Positions 1 to 11,833 of a stretch of 64,000 nt of DNA are shown piece after piece (the stretch's first letter is position 1; the number at the start of each line of letters is the position of its first letter). Under the pieces are notes generated by a model. That model did not search any database and was not told where the DNA came from. It saw nothing but the letters and a program-made list of their open reading frames with translations. The position numbers and the translations under genes are program-made. This stretch comes from Schizophyllum amplum. Its lineage: Eukaryota > Basidiomycota > Agaricomycetes > Agaricales > Schizophyllaceae. The stretch lies in assembly GCA_007026445.1 (NCBI GenBank), contig VDMD01000047.1:124001-188000 (forward strand), given 5' to 3'.

Positions 1-1324
1 TAGGGCGGTACTGCAGCCATCGCTGCGCCCATCATGCAGGGTCCGCTCGCCGATGCGATCGTCTCCTCCGTCGGTGACAGTATCTTGGTCGAACTGAGTA
101 TGCAGGCCGGGTTCAAGGGTGCGACTTCCTTAGCGAATGACCTCGTATTCGACAAATCGGCGAAGGCGCTAATTCCGCTGCATGCGGGGGTGCTGGAAAC
201 GACGGGCGTCAAGGTCTGCCGTACCTTTTTCTCTTGGAGAAACAGCGTCTGATAGCTTTTTTTAGGTGTTGACGATTACGCTCAAATACAAACATACGAG
301 GGATGATGCGGCGTTGGGATTCTTCAGGAGTAGCGTGCATGGGTGAGTCACAATTCTCTTTGCAGCGCGGATGGAGGCGGGCTTGTTATATTGTCAACAT
401 CCTGCATAGGGATCCCTCTCTATTCGCATCCGTGATAGATTATCTGGCAGTGGAAAAAGGCTGGTTCTCGCCATACCTCTTCGCAAGCGGGAGGCGCCCG
501 GGCATTCCGAGGACCATGAAGCCCGACGTGGTCTTCTGTCACGGCCCTTTCCTCAGCGGTGAGTGGTGGTGTTCAGAAACACGTTAGCAGCCAGCTCAAT
601 TCTACCAGGCGACTATCAAGTCGGCCAAACGCTGCTTGCGCAGTCTGCCTTGGAAATCAAGTTCTGCGACTCTCTGGAGCCCGCCACAGAGGAGAAACCG
701 GCTGAAAAGCATATGTCGTTCTCGTCGCTGTCCATCCCGAAGAACGTACCTTCCTTGTCCTCGGTGTTCTCGCGCTCGCGAACCCCGTCGCCCGATCCGG
801 CGCTCGCAGTGCCTGCAGCGCCTCTTCCGCCACGGCGGCTGGTCATGGTCGTGGTGGGGCTGAAGCCTCACAGGTCCATCTGGTCATCCAGCGCGCGTCC
901 CGACGAGTCGGTCATCAAGTACATCCTGTTCAATGGATGCCCTGCCATCGTTGCCCCAGCGAAGATTGGCGCACCTCTGCTAGCGTGGAACACGCTGACG
1001 CTGGAGCAGCTGTGGAAGGTACCCTTACCGGCGGACGCGGACACGGAGTCTGGAGGAGAGGAGCGGGACAAGTCGCGGTTCCAGGGCGTAGTGGATGTGC
1101 TGTATGAGTACATGGATTTTTGCGTCGACTGGCAGAGGGTGGAGATGGCGGAGGGACAGGAGGAGACGAAGAAGGAGGGCGACGGGGATGTTGAAAGAAA
1201 GAAGGCGGTAAAGGATGCGATTACCCTGCTTGTGGCGGCCGCGGTGAGGACAGGGGACAGTAAGGAGGCGAAGAAAGAAGTCGATGCCGATAGAGCAGGC
1301 ATTGCGATTTGGAGGATACCTTGA
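1..1324 (+). CDS. 3' part of an unrecognised multi-exon gene
   Basis: An open frame runs in from the window edge and no start is visible. A first exon (to about 213) ends in ...GVK. An intron of about 54 bp (GTCTGC...TTTTTTAG) leads to an exon starting VLTITLKYK. Further coding-looking pieces contain KGWFSPYLFASGRR (about 450-560) and a last exon up to the TGA at 1322-1324. The C-terminal part has a Ser/Pro-rich linker (MSFSSLSIPKNVPSLSSVFS), then an ordered stretch (DESVIKYILFNGCPAIVAPA), then a Lys/Glu-rich tail. The phase of the junction near 345-450 does not close cleanly, so either a splice site is misread or a base is missing. I do not recognise the family. Function and exact exon borders are unknown. 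Confidence 0.45.
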
Positions 1325-1397
1325 TTGCTGAATATGAATGACATGTGAAGTACACCTTGTATGTTACTGTTCCATATACGACGAGGATATTCGAGCT

Positions 1398-2816
1398 CTA
1401 TATGGCCCACGAGAACGTGACAAGCACACCCCTCCTTCGTAACTCTGGAAAGAGCTCCGGCAAGAACTCTGCATTCTCCTCGCCCTTGAACCCATTGATG
1501 AAGTGTACTCGCACGTCGCGCAGCGCGTAAAACGCTTCGTGCGCTAGGGCGTTGTCCAGACGATCCCATCCTACTACCCATGCAGGCATCCCAGGCGGCA
1601 CATAGGGCTGCGCGCCGGCTGCGACGGCAGCCGCTGGGGAGTGCAGCACGAGAGCCATCGAGTGCTCGCTCCGGAGGGACACCTGCAACCGCAGCTGCTC
1701 CAGTGGATGCCTCGACACGGTGCCCTCCGCTGTTGGGCTCCTTATAAAGTTGCACAGCCAAGGCAGTCCAAAGGGGTTCTGAGAGGTGTGGCGAAGTTTG
1801 ACTTGCAAGTTTCTGAGGCGCGGGGTCATCCCTATATCGAATGACTCGGTCGCATCTGTGTCCCAGTCAGCTTGCTATCAAGTGTAATGGAGGATGGGCC
1901 ATCACTCACGTCCAAGTAAGAGCGGTGCCGCTATAGCGAGCGAGTTGATGCTGCTTCCTGCACGTGTACCGCGCAGAAATATTGCCACATCGTCTAGTTC
2001 GTCCGGGCGCAGATTCTCGAAGCTCTCCAGCGCGCTTAAGTCCAATGGGCACATAGGACTTCGCAGGAGGTCCAGATTCATATCTAGCGAACCATACCAC
2101 GACAAGCTCTTCAGTGCGATGCTGCGTGGTTGCGCGTAAGGTCCAAAGACCCTAGGAGCACCGCCCAGACGCAATGATACCAGCGAAGGGATCTTGAGAG
2201 CGGCAGCGGCAAGTTGATGTGGCAGGTCTAAGCTGACTGGCAACTCAGATCCTGGCAGACTGACATGTGTGAGCGGTTGCGTTGTTAATATGGCTTCAAT
2301 AGCGTTCTTGGCTTCAGCAGCCACCGGGTATCGGCGCGCCCCGTAGATATTGAGCCGAGTGAGCCGACCACGGCGGGCGTATACCTCTAGTAGGTCCACA
2401 ACCGCACGCTGTGTCGGGACACCGGCGTACTCCATAGTGACCAAGTCGGAGGCTATGCTCAGCGAGTGCGTGTAGCGTGGCAGCTCTGGCGATGCTGGTT
2501 CCCCGATGTCGTTGCCACCGTCCATATAGTCCGCAAGGCGCCTGATTTCAGGCGCCTCCGCTGCGGTCGAGATATCAATGTGGCCGAACAGATATGGGCG
2601 GCTCGCCTGGCACCACGTTCTGGAGACAAGCGCTGTGCTGCGAAGGGTCGCCGGCTCGTCTTGAAGGTACACAACGATTGCATCCACGAGCTCCGGCGCG
2701 AGAGCGAGATCCCCCGAAGTATCCTGGCCAGCCATAGGGCGATGAAGTGGGTGATATATGCGGCCCGTTAAGCTGGCGATGTAAGGCATGGCATGAGTAT
2801 CGAGGGATATGCTCAC
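1398..2816 (-). CDS. F-box-like protein with a leucine-rich C-terminal region
   Basis: Exon 1 runs from ATG 2816 to 1910. A 39-bp intron (1909-1871, GTGAGT...AG) keeps the frame, and exon 2 runs to the stop at 1398. Near residues 35-80 the protein has the F-box pattern seen in many agaricomycete proteins: LAPELVDAIVVYLQDEP, then LRSTALVSRTWCQASRPYLF. This is the segment expected to bind Skp1 in an SCF ubiquitin ligase. The rest has irregular leucine-rich spacing (LPHQLAAAALKIPSLVSLRL, LKSLSWYGSLDMNLDLL) typical of the substrate-recognition part. Length is about 440 aa, normal for these families, which are large and variable in Agaricomycetes. The substrate cannot be inferred. The 39-bp intron is short for this window, but its phase closes exactly. 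Confidence 0.75.
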
Positions 2817-2869
2817 TTGGGTGGCGCGCGTGTGGTGCTTTAGATATCAGAAGCAGCTGCACGATCACT

Positions 2870-3749
2870 CCTGCTTTTATATCTTCAAGAAGCCGTTAAT
2901 GGACGCCCGGAAAGAGATGCGTTCATCGCCTCTCGATGGTTCTGGAAACCATTCGAGTGGCAAGTGAAAGGGAGAGATACTGATCGGATGCCCGGGCCGC
3001 CTGTGGACCCACACGTCATCACATGCGCATACAAAATTATCTTCAGCCCAGTTTCGCCATGATTCGGCGCTGGGGCAGCCACAAAATTACTACAGCGATC
3101 TAAGTTAGATAATATCTAGAGTAGAAGTAAGTTCCGAGGCCTCCTTTATCTACATCTCAATTACGCTGCAAGAAAGCGAAGCCATTATAATAAACATGTA
3201 CAACCGTTAAGTACGCAGGACGTTGAGAGGTCAGGAGGCTCCTAGCGAGCTTGCTGGAGAAACAGGAGCATTAAGTCCATGTATCGTTAAACGTTTGGCA
3301 AAAGAGAAAGGATGGTCCATGCATACGAGCGAATGTCAGTCAAGCGAAGGGTGAATATCGTCTTGCGGACGTTGAGGCAGGCGATTGTGGCGCAATCCAC
3401 GGTGGCGGGGCATTCTATCTTCCAATCCAGTACCATTGCCTATATGCAAAAAAATGTAAGAGTACAATTCATCCGGTAAATTGTGTGCGTAGGCAGTGAT
3501 GACGGGGAGACGGGTAGGGTGATATGTGCGAGGGCCGCGCGCGAGCACGGACCCAGTGTAGTATGGTGGGCATATGCTACGATGTGCTGGAACAATGAAT
3601 GAAAAATAAATTCAAGATAGATCCCCTGATATAACTCCAACGACGAGACAGGTGTGAAAGATGAGCGCACGAAGCGCAGGTGGTGAAGGAGGGGGGCGAG
3701 GAAGGACGGGGGAGGGGAGAGCGGGCGGGGAAGGAGCGACGCTGGATAA
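2870..3749. other. Intergenic stretch without a convincing gene
   Basis: This is about 0.9 kb between the 5' end of the F-box gene and the 3' end of the next minus-strand gene. Only short overlapping ORFs (under 80 codons) are present and none has a recognisable motif. It should hold the F-box gene promoter and the neighbour's 3' region. Confidence 0.6.
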
Positions 3750-5348
3750 TTACCAGTTCCACTCCTCTTCCTGCTCGAAGACGGTCTCCTCTGTGGGGTG
3801 CTTTCTATGCGCGCTGTCCTTCATGCGCGCCCCGACGTTTGTCGAATCCGGTGTCATGACTTTGAGGCTCGGTGCCATGGGTGTCATAACCTTGAAATTC
3901 GCGTTGTCCGCGCTCCTCTGGGTCAGGAGGCTCTTCTCGAAGAAGTCGTCATCGTCGTCGTCGAGTAACGAGGAGCTATTGGAGGAAGATGTCGAAAGCG
4001 AGGGCGTGCTCATGCGTTTGCGCGACCGCGAGGTCGTCGTATTAGGCGACTTCGACGAGCTGGTGGCATGGTCGTGCGCGAGGGACGGCGTTGTGGTGGG
4101 GGACAGGACGTTGGACAGCCCATCTGCAAAGAGCTGCAGGGAGGCACGCTTGCCAGATCGTGCTTGCTGAAGGGTGAGACTGGAAGGCCTGGTCAGATGT
4201 GCTGATAGGTAGCAGAGTACGAACGCCACCACGTACCCGGACAGCTCTTCCAGCTTCTTGCCCACCCAAGGTGCAGCGACGCTGATAGACCCGAGACCGG
4301 GGATCGAGGGAGCAGCTGCTTGTTGTGCCGCGGACAGCGACCCGTTCTGCTGCGAACGTGCAGATGGCGTATGCGCTCCGAGCAACAGGTCGTCCTGCGG
4401 TACGGGAGTGCTTCTACTCGGGTGGATTGTCGCGTCCTCATCCTCATCTTCTGCCTCGTCGTCTGATGATTTCGCCTTCCTCGATTCTGTGGACTTGGCG
4501 GATTTATGCGAAGGTCGCGTTGACTGCGGTGACGAGGTCTGATCGGGTGACGGGACATTGGAGAGAGCCGCCATCCACCGCCCAACCTCCTTGAACCCAC
4601 CCATCATCATAGCGTTGACATCTTGGGACTGCGTCGATGAAGGTTGTGGTTGAGGGGAGGGCGCAACGGAAGTTGTTGACTGGGGGCTCGCGGACGTCGT
4701 ATTGGCGCCCTTCGCCACTATGCGCTCCCACTTGCGCTTCACTAGATGCCCATTGAATATCGCGCACACATGCAGGTTGGGGGAACTCACATTGCAGGAG
4801 CTCTGCCTCATGAACCGAGAGCTGACTTCTGAGCTCCAGACATTTGGACTCCTTCTGCGCAATGAAGTGCAATAGTTCTGCGTGCCTGCAGACAGTCAGT
4901 TCACCGACAATAGTAAAACAATACAGGCCACGCACTTCTCTACCAGCGTCAGCGGCTCCCGCTCAACGCGATCGTCGCCGTTGCTCGACAACGAGCTCGT
5001 GCTATCCCGCTGCCCCGCCAACGCGCTGCTTCGCATGCTCGGGCTGCGACCCACCGGTACATGCCTGTTGTATGGCGAAGGCGAGTCCGGCGCGTTGTAC
5101 GAGATGCTCGACTGTCGCCTAACCGCCTTGGCGTGCGGAAGCCGTGGCGACGCGGACGCGGGCGGGCTCATTAACTTGCTCTCGAATGACCATACGCCAC
5201 GCTCCGCGCCCTGCGCGAGCGGCGCGGTCTGCGGGCCGCCGGCGGCGTCGACGAGCTGGAGGGGACGAGGCCCGATAGATATGTTCAAGGAGTGGCGCTT
5301 TGAATTCGCGGAGGTCGCCGACGGGGTCGACGCGGAGAGCGTGGACAT
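3750..5348 (-). CDS. Coiled-coil fungal protein, DUF4048-like
   Basis: There are four exons: 5348-4936, 4885-4791, 4741-4237 and 4179-3750. The introns are 50, 49 and 57 bp and all close in phase. The N-terminus (MSTLSASTPSATSANSKRHS) is Ser-rich. The conserved core spans the first two introns and reads LTLVEKHAELLHFIAQKES, then KCLELRSQLSVHEAELLQLK, then RKWERIV. This is an amphipathic helix typical of the fungal DUF4048-type family, whose function is unknown. The rest is low-complexity Ser/Thr/Pro/Asp sequence, with a run of Asp near residue 410 and an acidic C-terminus ending EEEWNW. A hydrophobic segment (YVVAFVLCYLSAHL) seen on unspliced translation lies inside intron 3 (4236-4180), so no membrane segment should be predicted. 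Confidence 0.6.
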
Positions 5349-5622
5349 CGCTGGGGGGTGGGCGTGTGCGCTAGCGAGGGGAAGTGAATGGATCGTGGTA
5401 CTGCAAAGGCAGCGGTCGTAAAGGAAGGGAACAAGAGTGCAATATCGTGATCGGCGACCGCAGCCCTCTGTATCCGGTCACCTTTGGAAATCGCCGCCCT
5501 CGCCGGCTTGAGTACTTCCGCCTTGACGTGCCTCGGCTTGCTGTGAGCGTCGGAAACATATTTGAAGGCTTCCATGAGCTTGAAGTTGTACTCCGTGTCA
5601 GGAGTACAGGCTCATATTACCC

Positions 5623-5890
5623 TTGCCCCCACCTTACAACTTCTGCGAAGACTGCGCCACAGATATTGCCGACAACGGCGCACTCGAACTTCAGCAATGT
5701 TCGACGTGCAAGAACAAATTCTACTGCGTCAGTACCACACCCAGCTCCTCTACTTGCAATGCCGTGTCACTCACCGGCACCCTCCTTCGCAGTCCTTCGT
5801 ATGCCGAGAAAGGACTGGAAGTCACACAAGATGAACTGCTCGCCATTGCCGGTGCCACTATCACCGCTGTACCAGAACCGAGATGACCGC
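5623..5890 (+). pseudogene. Degenerate MYND zinc finger
   Basis: The first piece (5623-5727) encodes NFCEDC, CSTCKNKFYC and intervening residues. A 65-bp intron (GTCAGT...CGCAG, 5728-5792) follows, then KDWKSHKMNC. Together these give the full set of MYND ligands (C-x2-C, C-x2-C, YC, C, H-x3-C), a fold used for protein-protein contacts. Two defects are visible. No in-frame ATG precedes the first Cys pair: the frame opens after a TGA at 5581-5583 and begins with non-ATG codons. Between the TGC at 5802-5804 and the AAG at 5810-5812 there are five bases where six are needed, so the last part is out of frame. It could be a decayed gene, or a real gene with an upstream exon I cannot see plus a one-base sequencing error. 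It lies head-to-head with the DUF4048-like gene. Confidence 0.55.
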
Positions 5891-5899
5891 TGAGGTCCG

Positions 5900-6585
5900 G
5901 CGCTCAGCCGCTTTGCTTCGGAAGCGAGTGTCTGACTCTGACGCGCGGAAGGTGTGTACCGTATTGTGGCGCGTAGGTACATCCCATCTCACGTGATCGC
6001 AGAGGATAGACGAAGGGGAAACGTTGGAGGAGCTTCCAAAGGAGCAGAGCTCACTCGTTCTGAAATCTTAGGAGCCTTTTATACGCCCCCTATAACTGGA
6101 CGGTCACCGTCGCTAACACTATGATTAAGACCGAGACAGATCGCGAGGCCCACTGGTGCACTATGCTTTTTTCTACTGGCGAGCGTTGCGCCTGACAGAC
6201 TTGTAGCCATGATCCCCCGAAGTTTGTGTTCTTCATACTTACTATTAGGCGCAAGCTGCACTCAATCTCGAGCCAGGCCGAAGACGCAAGTCGTGGCGGG
6301 GTGGCTGTACGAGCGGTAACTCGGACCGGACTTAGGATCACATCCCAATTCGGCACAAGGCGCAACGTCGGCGCAACGGTTGCTTCCCACCCCGCTGCTC
6401 ACATAAAGGGGCACTCTCCAGGCCGTGGAAAACACTTTCAATCGCGGCTTCTACTATCAGGACAGAATCCAAGCTATTCACACAGTAATTCCCTCACCCT
6501 TAGGATGAACTAGAATACAACAGTTCGTCCCCTATTATCTTTCCCATTGTCTGGCACTGACCACAATTTTTATCCTTTCCTCATT
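5900..6585. other. Intergenic, promoter side of the next plus-strand gene
   Basis: There are no ORFs with a recognisable motif. Around 6410-6540 the sequence becomes C/T-rich and A/T-rich ahead of the ATG at 6591, as expected for a fungal promoter and 5' leader. Nothing else could be named. Confidence 0.5.
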
Positions 6586-6590
6586 CAGTG

Positions 6591-8597
6591 ATGGACGAAA
6601 GTATACAAACTCTCTCCGGACAAGGCTCTGAACAGAATTTGCCCCTATTACCGACTCCTACTCCTGCATGGGGTGACTGGCCTGCCAATCCTCCGATAGG
6701 CTCTAGTCTCAGGCTCGGGGTGGACATCCCTGTTTTGGACTTTTTCGGAAAAGCCATCCCTGGCCCATTTCCTGATCACAACGATCCACACGCTGTCTCC
6801 TTCCAAGAGAGCAGGACATACTACGCGGGCATTCCCTCTAGGCCCATATTGCTCTACCGCACCGGCAAGGCGTGGTTCCGCCTACTGGACCTGAGGCCTA
6901 TACTCGTTACAAGGACCTCTGGCCTGTCTTTAACCACCCCATCGTGCACCTTTGGGATACGCCGCTGAGCTCGGACGTCGTTGCCATTCTGGACGCGCAC
7001 ACGGTTAGACCTTCCTTTCATCACATCCCAAATTTTTCTCACTGGTGTCCTTCTCCTCGCTTAGATTCGTTTTTCCAGCATCGATGTGGTGCGGTTCAAG
7101 ATGGTCGATGATTACGAATACACTGGCAGACAGCCCGAGCCGGCCCCGTGACCATCTGGATCGGCGTCAGCCTTGCTACAACTTCAGCTTCCATCGCTCA
7201 TGACGCCGCGCAGGACATCCTCACCCTCCTCGCCAAGAACAGGCTCACGGACATCGACGTCGATTTTCGCGGTTCGATTTACACTCGTGCGGGTGGCCCT
7301 GCGCTTGTGCCCCCTGCCTCGCGGGCCGACTCACCGCTCGTCAGATTCGTGAGACCTCTCACTCCTGGCCTTGGTCTCTTCATCTCCGCCCGGGATATGC
7401 CGGACGTTCAGGGAACCATGACTCTCTATCTCGAGGAGGGCGGCCAGGGCCTGAATAGTCGCCTTCTGGGCGTGACAAGCCGGCACACTATCGTGTGTCC
7501 CAAGGAGCCCAACACGACTGTCACTGCGCAATCCAGTGCGCCTCCCAGGGACGTCGTCCTCCTCAGCGATTGCCGCCTCGACCAAGTCATCCAATCGATA
7601 GAGGTCAGTCTCCTAAGCGCTCGCCGTGATGTGTACCATTGCGAGCAAAATATTAAGGAGAGGAGCAGCGCGAGCAATGCAGCCCACGCTGAGACCAAGA
7701 AGGCACGCGCGGAGAAGGAGATTTTGGCGCTGGAGACGCTCCTTGCTGATATCAATCGCGACTGGATGTCCATCGACCAGCGCGTACTCGGTCACCTCCT
7801 TCACAGCCCGCCCATCAGACTCGGCGTCGGGAAAGAGCAGTTCACGGAAGATTGGGCTGTGTTCGAGATTGACCGTACCAAGCTCGGCCCAGGCTTCCAG
7901 GGCAACGCCTTAGACTTAGGTGCGTTCTAATGCGCTTCCTTCATGCAACGACCTCGTTGTCCACACCCCATTCGCCACGTAAGACTAGCCACTGACCTGA
8001 ATGGGATTTTTACCAGGCAATATGAGCGAAATGACGGTAATGAAGAAATGCCGGTCTGGCAAAGGGGAAGACTGGGAATTCGACTACCCCTTCGATGACG
8101 AACTGTTTGCTCTCCGTGACTTCCTTCCGGTGCACCTGATGCGCCAGCCCGACGCGCACGACCAACGCACCGGCGAGCCCAGCCTGCTGGTCATCAAGTC
8201 GGGCAGCACGACTGGCACCACCTTTGGCCGCGCCAACGGCGTCTTCTCTCTCGTGCGCGAGTACTCTGATACGGACGTCTGGCAGATGTCGAGGCAGTGG
8301 GCGATCATGAGCTTCGGCGATTTAGGCTTCCTCCCTCTGCCGGACGACGAGTCGGGCGCGTTTGCGGCGCTAGGCGACTCGGGTGCCATCATTGCTGACA
8401 CGAAGGGCCGCATAGGGGGCATGCTGACCGGCGGGTCGTGCAAAGTCAACGCGCCGAATAGCAGGGAGGAGCAGGAGTTGGATCTTGTGTACTCCACGCC
8501 CTTTGAGTGGGTGCTCGAGCGCATCAAGGCCGACGCGTTCCCCGACGCGCATCTCGACATCAAGATAGATGTCCAAGGTGCCCCTTCTCGTGCTTAG
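6591..8597 (+). CDS. Trypsin-like-fold serine peptidase family protein, frameshifted
   Basis: Starts at ATG 6591. Exons are about 6591-7003, 7065-7919 and 8017-8597, with introns of 61 and 97 bp that close in phase. The protein belongs to a large agaricomycete family of about 650 residues with a chymotrypsin-like core. A conserved N-terminal part (RTGKAW ... PTGPEAYTRYKDLW ... IDVVRFKMVD) is followed by a helical insert and then the core. The triad can be read as His in LLGVTSRHTIV, Asp in EDWAVFEID and Ser in LGDSGAIIADTKGR. No signal peptide is evident. One base appears to be missing at 6876-6877: the conserved residues before it (RTGKAW) and after it (PPTGPEAY) lie in different frames with no room for an intron. 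As written the gene is broken there. Activity and substrate for this family are not something I can state. Confidence 0.7.
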
Positions 8598-9311
8598 CTT
8601 TCGCAACGAACGACTTTCGCGTTGTACCGTACAGGCGTCGTCTAGGCGCTATTTTGATATCGCTTTCGCAGGCTTTACCCCTGCGACTTTGCCTGCGAGT
8701 CCGCCCTTGGTGGCTCGCTTTCTTGTGTGCATTGCCCTGTCCTGCTTTGCGAGGCTAGGAATGATGTTCGAGGTCCAGTGGTTGGTGCAAGGGGTTCACG
8801 CGTTCATGGCACAGTTCAAAGTATACTGTAATACTTACTTCCCTTACAACCGAATCGTACTGGCCCTGCCACTGGCCAGTAAGTTGACCCCGCTTGGCGT
8901 CCTTGGATACCTGCATCGATGAACAGCTGAAAACATACTAGTCGGATCTGCACACGGCGTCCCCTCTTGACTGGCAGTGCGTGCGGGAGCCGATAGTACC
9001 ATAACGTGCAGCGGTTTGTTGTGTCGGATATGGGAAAATTTGGTCATAGCCAGCCCCCGCCGCTCCGTCCCCTTCAAGTTCCCATCATCGTCTTGCCACA
9101 ATGCCATCTGCTCTCATCTTGAAGCTTGACCAGCTCGACGCGCCAGGCCGCCTCATAGCACGCGCCAAGGAACGTTGCGGCAGAAGCAGAAGATCGTCCG
9201 CGTCGGTCAATCTCCCTTACACGAACTAGCGCTCCCGAAGACGAGACGAGCAACATACGATAGAACATAGAAGTAGCATTACATTCGACACCGAATCCTA
9301 TACAAATCCCA
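8598..9311. other. Intergenic between two 3' ends
   Basis: This is about 0.7 kb between the ends of the peptidase-like gene (+) and the GH5 gene (-). Only short ORFs without motifs are present. It should hold the two 3' untranslated regions. Confidence 0.55.
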
Positions 9312-11196
9312 TCATGCCTGCGCCATAAGCTTCGCATTCTCCTGCAGGATCGCATTCAGATCCTCTCGCTTCAAGCAGTTCGCGTACTTGAAGCTCGCCG
9401 CCAAAGCGTCCAGCTCCGCCTCCGTCTTCCCCACAAAGTGGTCCGCCCACTCCTGTACCAGAAACTCCGCGACGAGGATGTTGCGAGCGAGGCGCGTCAC
9501 GCGGCTCTCGAGCTTCCACACTGGGTGCGGGTATAGGTTCTGGTATTTCTCTGGGATCTCGTCCTTGATGTGCTGCACGAGCGGGTCGTAGAACTGGTGC
9601 ACGGCGCTGTCGTCGGAGCCCCAGGCGTCGACGGCGAGCCGTTGCTTCTTGGCGAGGAAATCCTTGAAAAGCTCCATGTACGGCGTGGAGAGGTCGGTGT
9701 AGATCATGCCCTGGTAGCCGATGTCCTTGTACAGCCAGATGGTCCAGCTCAGGCGGTCCTAGAGGATGTGCTCAGACACCAGAATAAGAAGTAGTGGGCA
9801 GCATACCTTGTTGTAGAGCTGAAGCTGGTCCTTGAGGACGTGGTAGCGGCGAGCGTTGATCGCATCCGTCTCCTCCCCGTCGTACTGTCGGCGCGCATAT
9901 ACGGGGCCAAACTCGCCGTTCCCTGTCACGCGGTCAGCATCAAGCCCTACTCCCGCGTACATCGCTGAATCACTTACAGACACAGAGCCCCCGTTCGTCC
10001 ATCCACTGCCGCTTCTTCTCATATGACCGCTTCATGCGGTGCTTCTGCAGGTCTGTAGCCACGTAGTCCTCCGTGCGCGGGAAGCCGAAGAGCGAGTAGT
10101 CGTGGATCGCGTACGCGGTGTTGTCCCAGTTCTTGTGCGCGTCGCCAAAATGCGAGAAGTCCGACGCAAAGGTGTTGCCGTCGAAGAAGATCGCGTGTTC
10201 GGGGTCGATGGCGCGGATGGCCTTGTGAACCTGGTTGTAGAAGTTGATGACGCGGGTCTGCTTGGGGTCGGTGGGCTCGTTGAGGGGGTTGTAGCTGGTG
10301 GAGGGGGTCAGCTTCGTTCCGACTGGCGAAGGGGACACCAACTCACCCTGCGATCCATTTGTTGCCCTTGTAGTGCTCCGCGAGTTTCTCCCAGAGCCAG
10401 ATTGCGCTGTGCTGCTGTCAACACAAGTTATAATATGTACGGCATCAACGCTCACCGATCCTGATGGTCTTTGTGATTCCAAACTTGGGGTTGTCTTTTC
10501 AGTTCAATGAGCTCGCCACGAATAACCTGGACTCACAGTTCGCGATGTGGCCGCCGTGGTCCGCGTGCCAATCCACATTCTGGCCACCAGGCGCGGTGTG
10601 CAGGTCGAGGATTGTGTAAATACCATGTTGAGCGCAGATGTCAATGACGCGGTCGAGATGCTTGAAGCCTGACTCTTTCAAGACGCGAGGGTTCATGTCA
10701 TCTGCGAACGAATGAGCTTCCAGCGCATCGCATGTACTGACCGCGTCGTTTACCTTCAAAGTGGCGGTAGTTGAATGGCAGGCGAATGCAGTTCAGGCCA
10801 AGGCTCTTGAAGAAGACTGCATCCTCGTCTTCGAAGAAGTACTCGAGGAACTGCGCGGGCCATGAGCTGGGTGAGAAAGCGAGGAGACTGCGATGTCGAA
10901 CCTTGTCAAAGAAGAAGTCGGCCTTCTCTGCGCCGATTGTCTCTGTCAACGCATCACGGATCGCTTCCTCTGTCGCGGGATAACCTTGGGGCAGTCAGTA
11001 GAGCAGGGGCAAGCGAGTTTGATGTTATTAGTTACCGGTCATGAAGTTCTCCATGCTGTCGCTTTGGTCAGACCCATGGAGCAAGACAATCGATGAAGAC
11101 GCACTTCATCCAACCTCCCAAACCCGCGCCTCGTAGGATGACCTCCTGGCCTGCCTCATCGACGATCTTCGTGCCGGAAACCTTGAGCATCGACAT
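9312..11196 (-). CDS. Glycoside hydrolase family 5 (glucanase-type) protein
   Basis: There are ten exons from ATG 11196 to the stop at 9312, with nine introns of 48-55 bp, all GT-AG and in phase (11104-11056, 11035-10985, 10901-10851, 10753-10702, 10536-10484, 10455-10407, 10346-10295, 9977-9923, 9806-9759). The protein is about 480 aa and starts MSMLKVSGTKIVDEAGQEV, then ILRGAGLGGWMNMENF. GH5 landmarks are present: CIRLPFNYRHFE on a beta strand, DLHTAPGGQN, the acid/base Glu in YNPLNEP, IHDYSLFG, and the nucleophile Glu in CVWNGEFGP. No N-terminal signal peptide is seen, so a cytosolic or intracellular role is likely. The fold retains a beta-glucosidic bond with beta-1,3/1,6-glucan or sterol glucoside as plausible substrates. 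I cannot assign the subfamily. All key residues are intact. Confidence 0.9.
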
Positions 11197-11833
11197 CGCA
11201 GGTCGTATGTGTTACGTTGACGATGACAAGTGGGAAAGGGGGAATAGAGTGCGGTGAAGCTGCTCGCAGCGAAGGGCTTTTATTTCTTTTATACCGTTCC
11301 GGACGACTGGGCAGGTGGTACACGAAGTTGTCCGATATTTCCCCGCACGGAGAGAGAGGGCGGCAGGGGCGGTTTGGGGAAGGTGATAGCCGATCGATGG
11401 AGAAGAATGGGGTCTGGAGAAGGGCCGGCGAGGGGAAATCTGGGGAACGCGGGGGCCGGTGTCCGTGCGCATAGTAATTCCTGGATAGCTTATGGCTTCG
11501 CAGCGGTGCTTGTCGCTGGGTTCTGGTACGGTGAAGGTAGAGCAGGCTGCGCACCGACGGACGAGTACGGCGGACTTATGGTCTACTCATCGCCGTGATG
11601 ATGCCGTGCCAAGAGAGTTCATGCAGGCGCGCGCCCGACGGGTGACCATAGGATGAGCAGACGGAGGCACCGGTGCGCGAAACATCAGCTGATGTGTATC
11701 TTGTTCTAGTAGTGTTACACATTCAATTGATTCAGGGCGTCAACCTCGGGGATAAGATCCTTTGCGTAGCTATCTGTAGGTACGCTTCAGCCACAAAATC
11801 CGACAGCAGCGCGGGTCTACGTACCGACACGAC
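11197..11833. other. Intergenic, GH5 promoter side
   Basis: This is about 640 bp upstream of the GH5 ATG (11196). Short ORFs on both strands have no motifs. The strand complementary to GH5 is purine-rich around 11340-11460. Nothing else could be named. Confidence 0.5.

Noticed and set aside
868..1761. 297-codon minus-strand ORF over the first gene and the F-box 3' exon
   Set aside because: It overlaps the better-supported coding frames on the opposite strand and downstream exon, and has no recognisable domain.
4180..4236. Apparent membrane helix in the DUF4048-like protein
   Set aside because: The hydrophobic residues are translated from a 57-bp frame-preserving intron with good GTACGT and CCAG borders.
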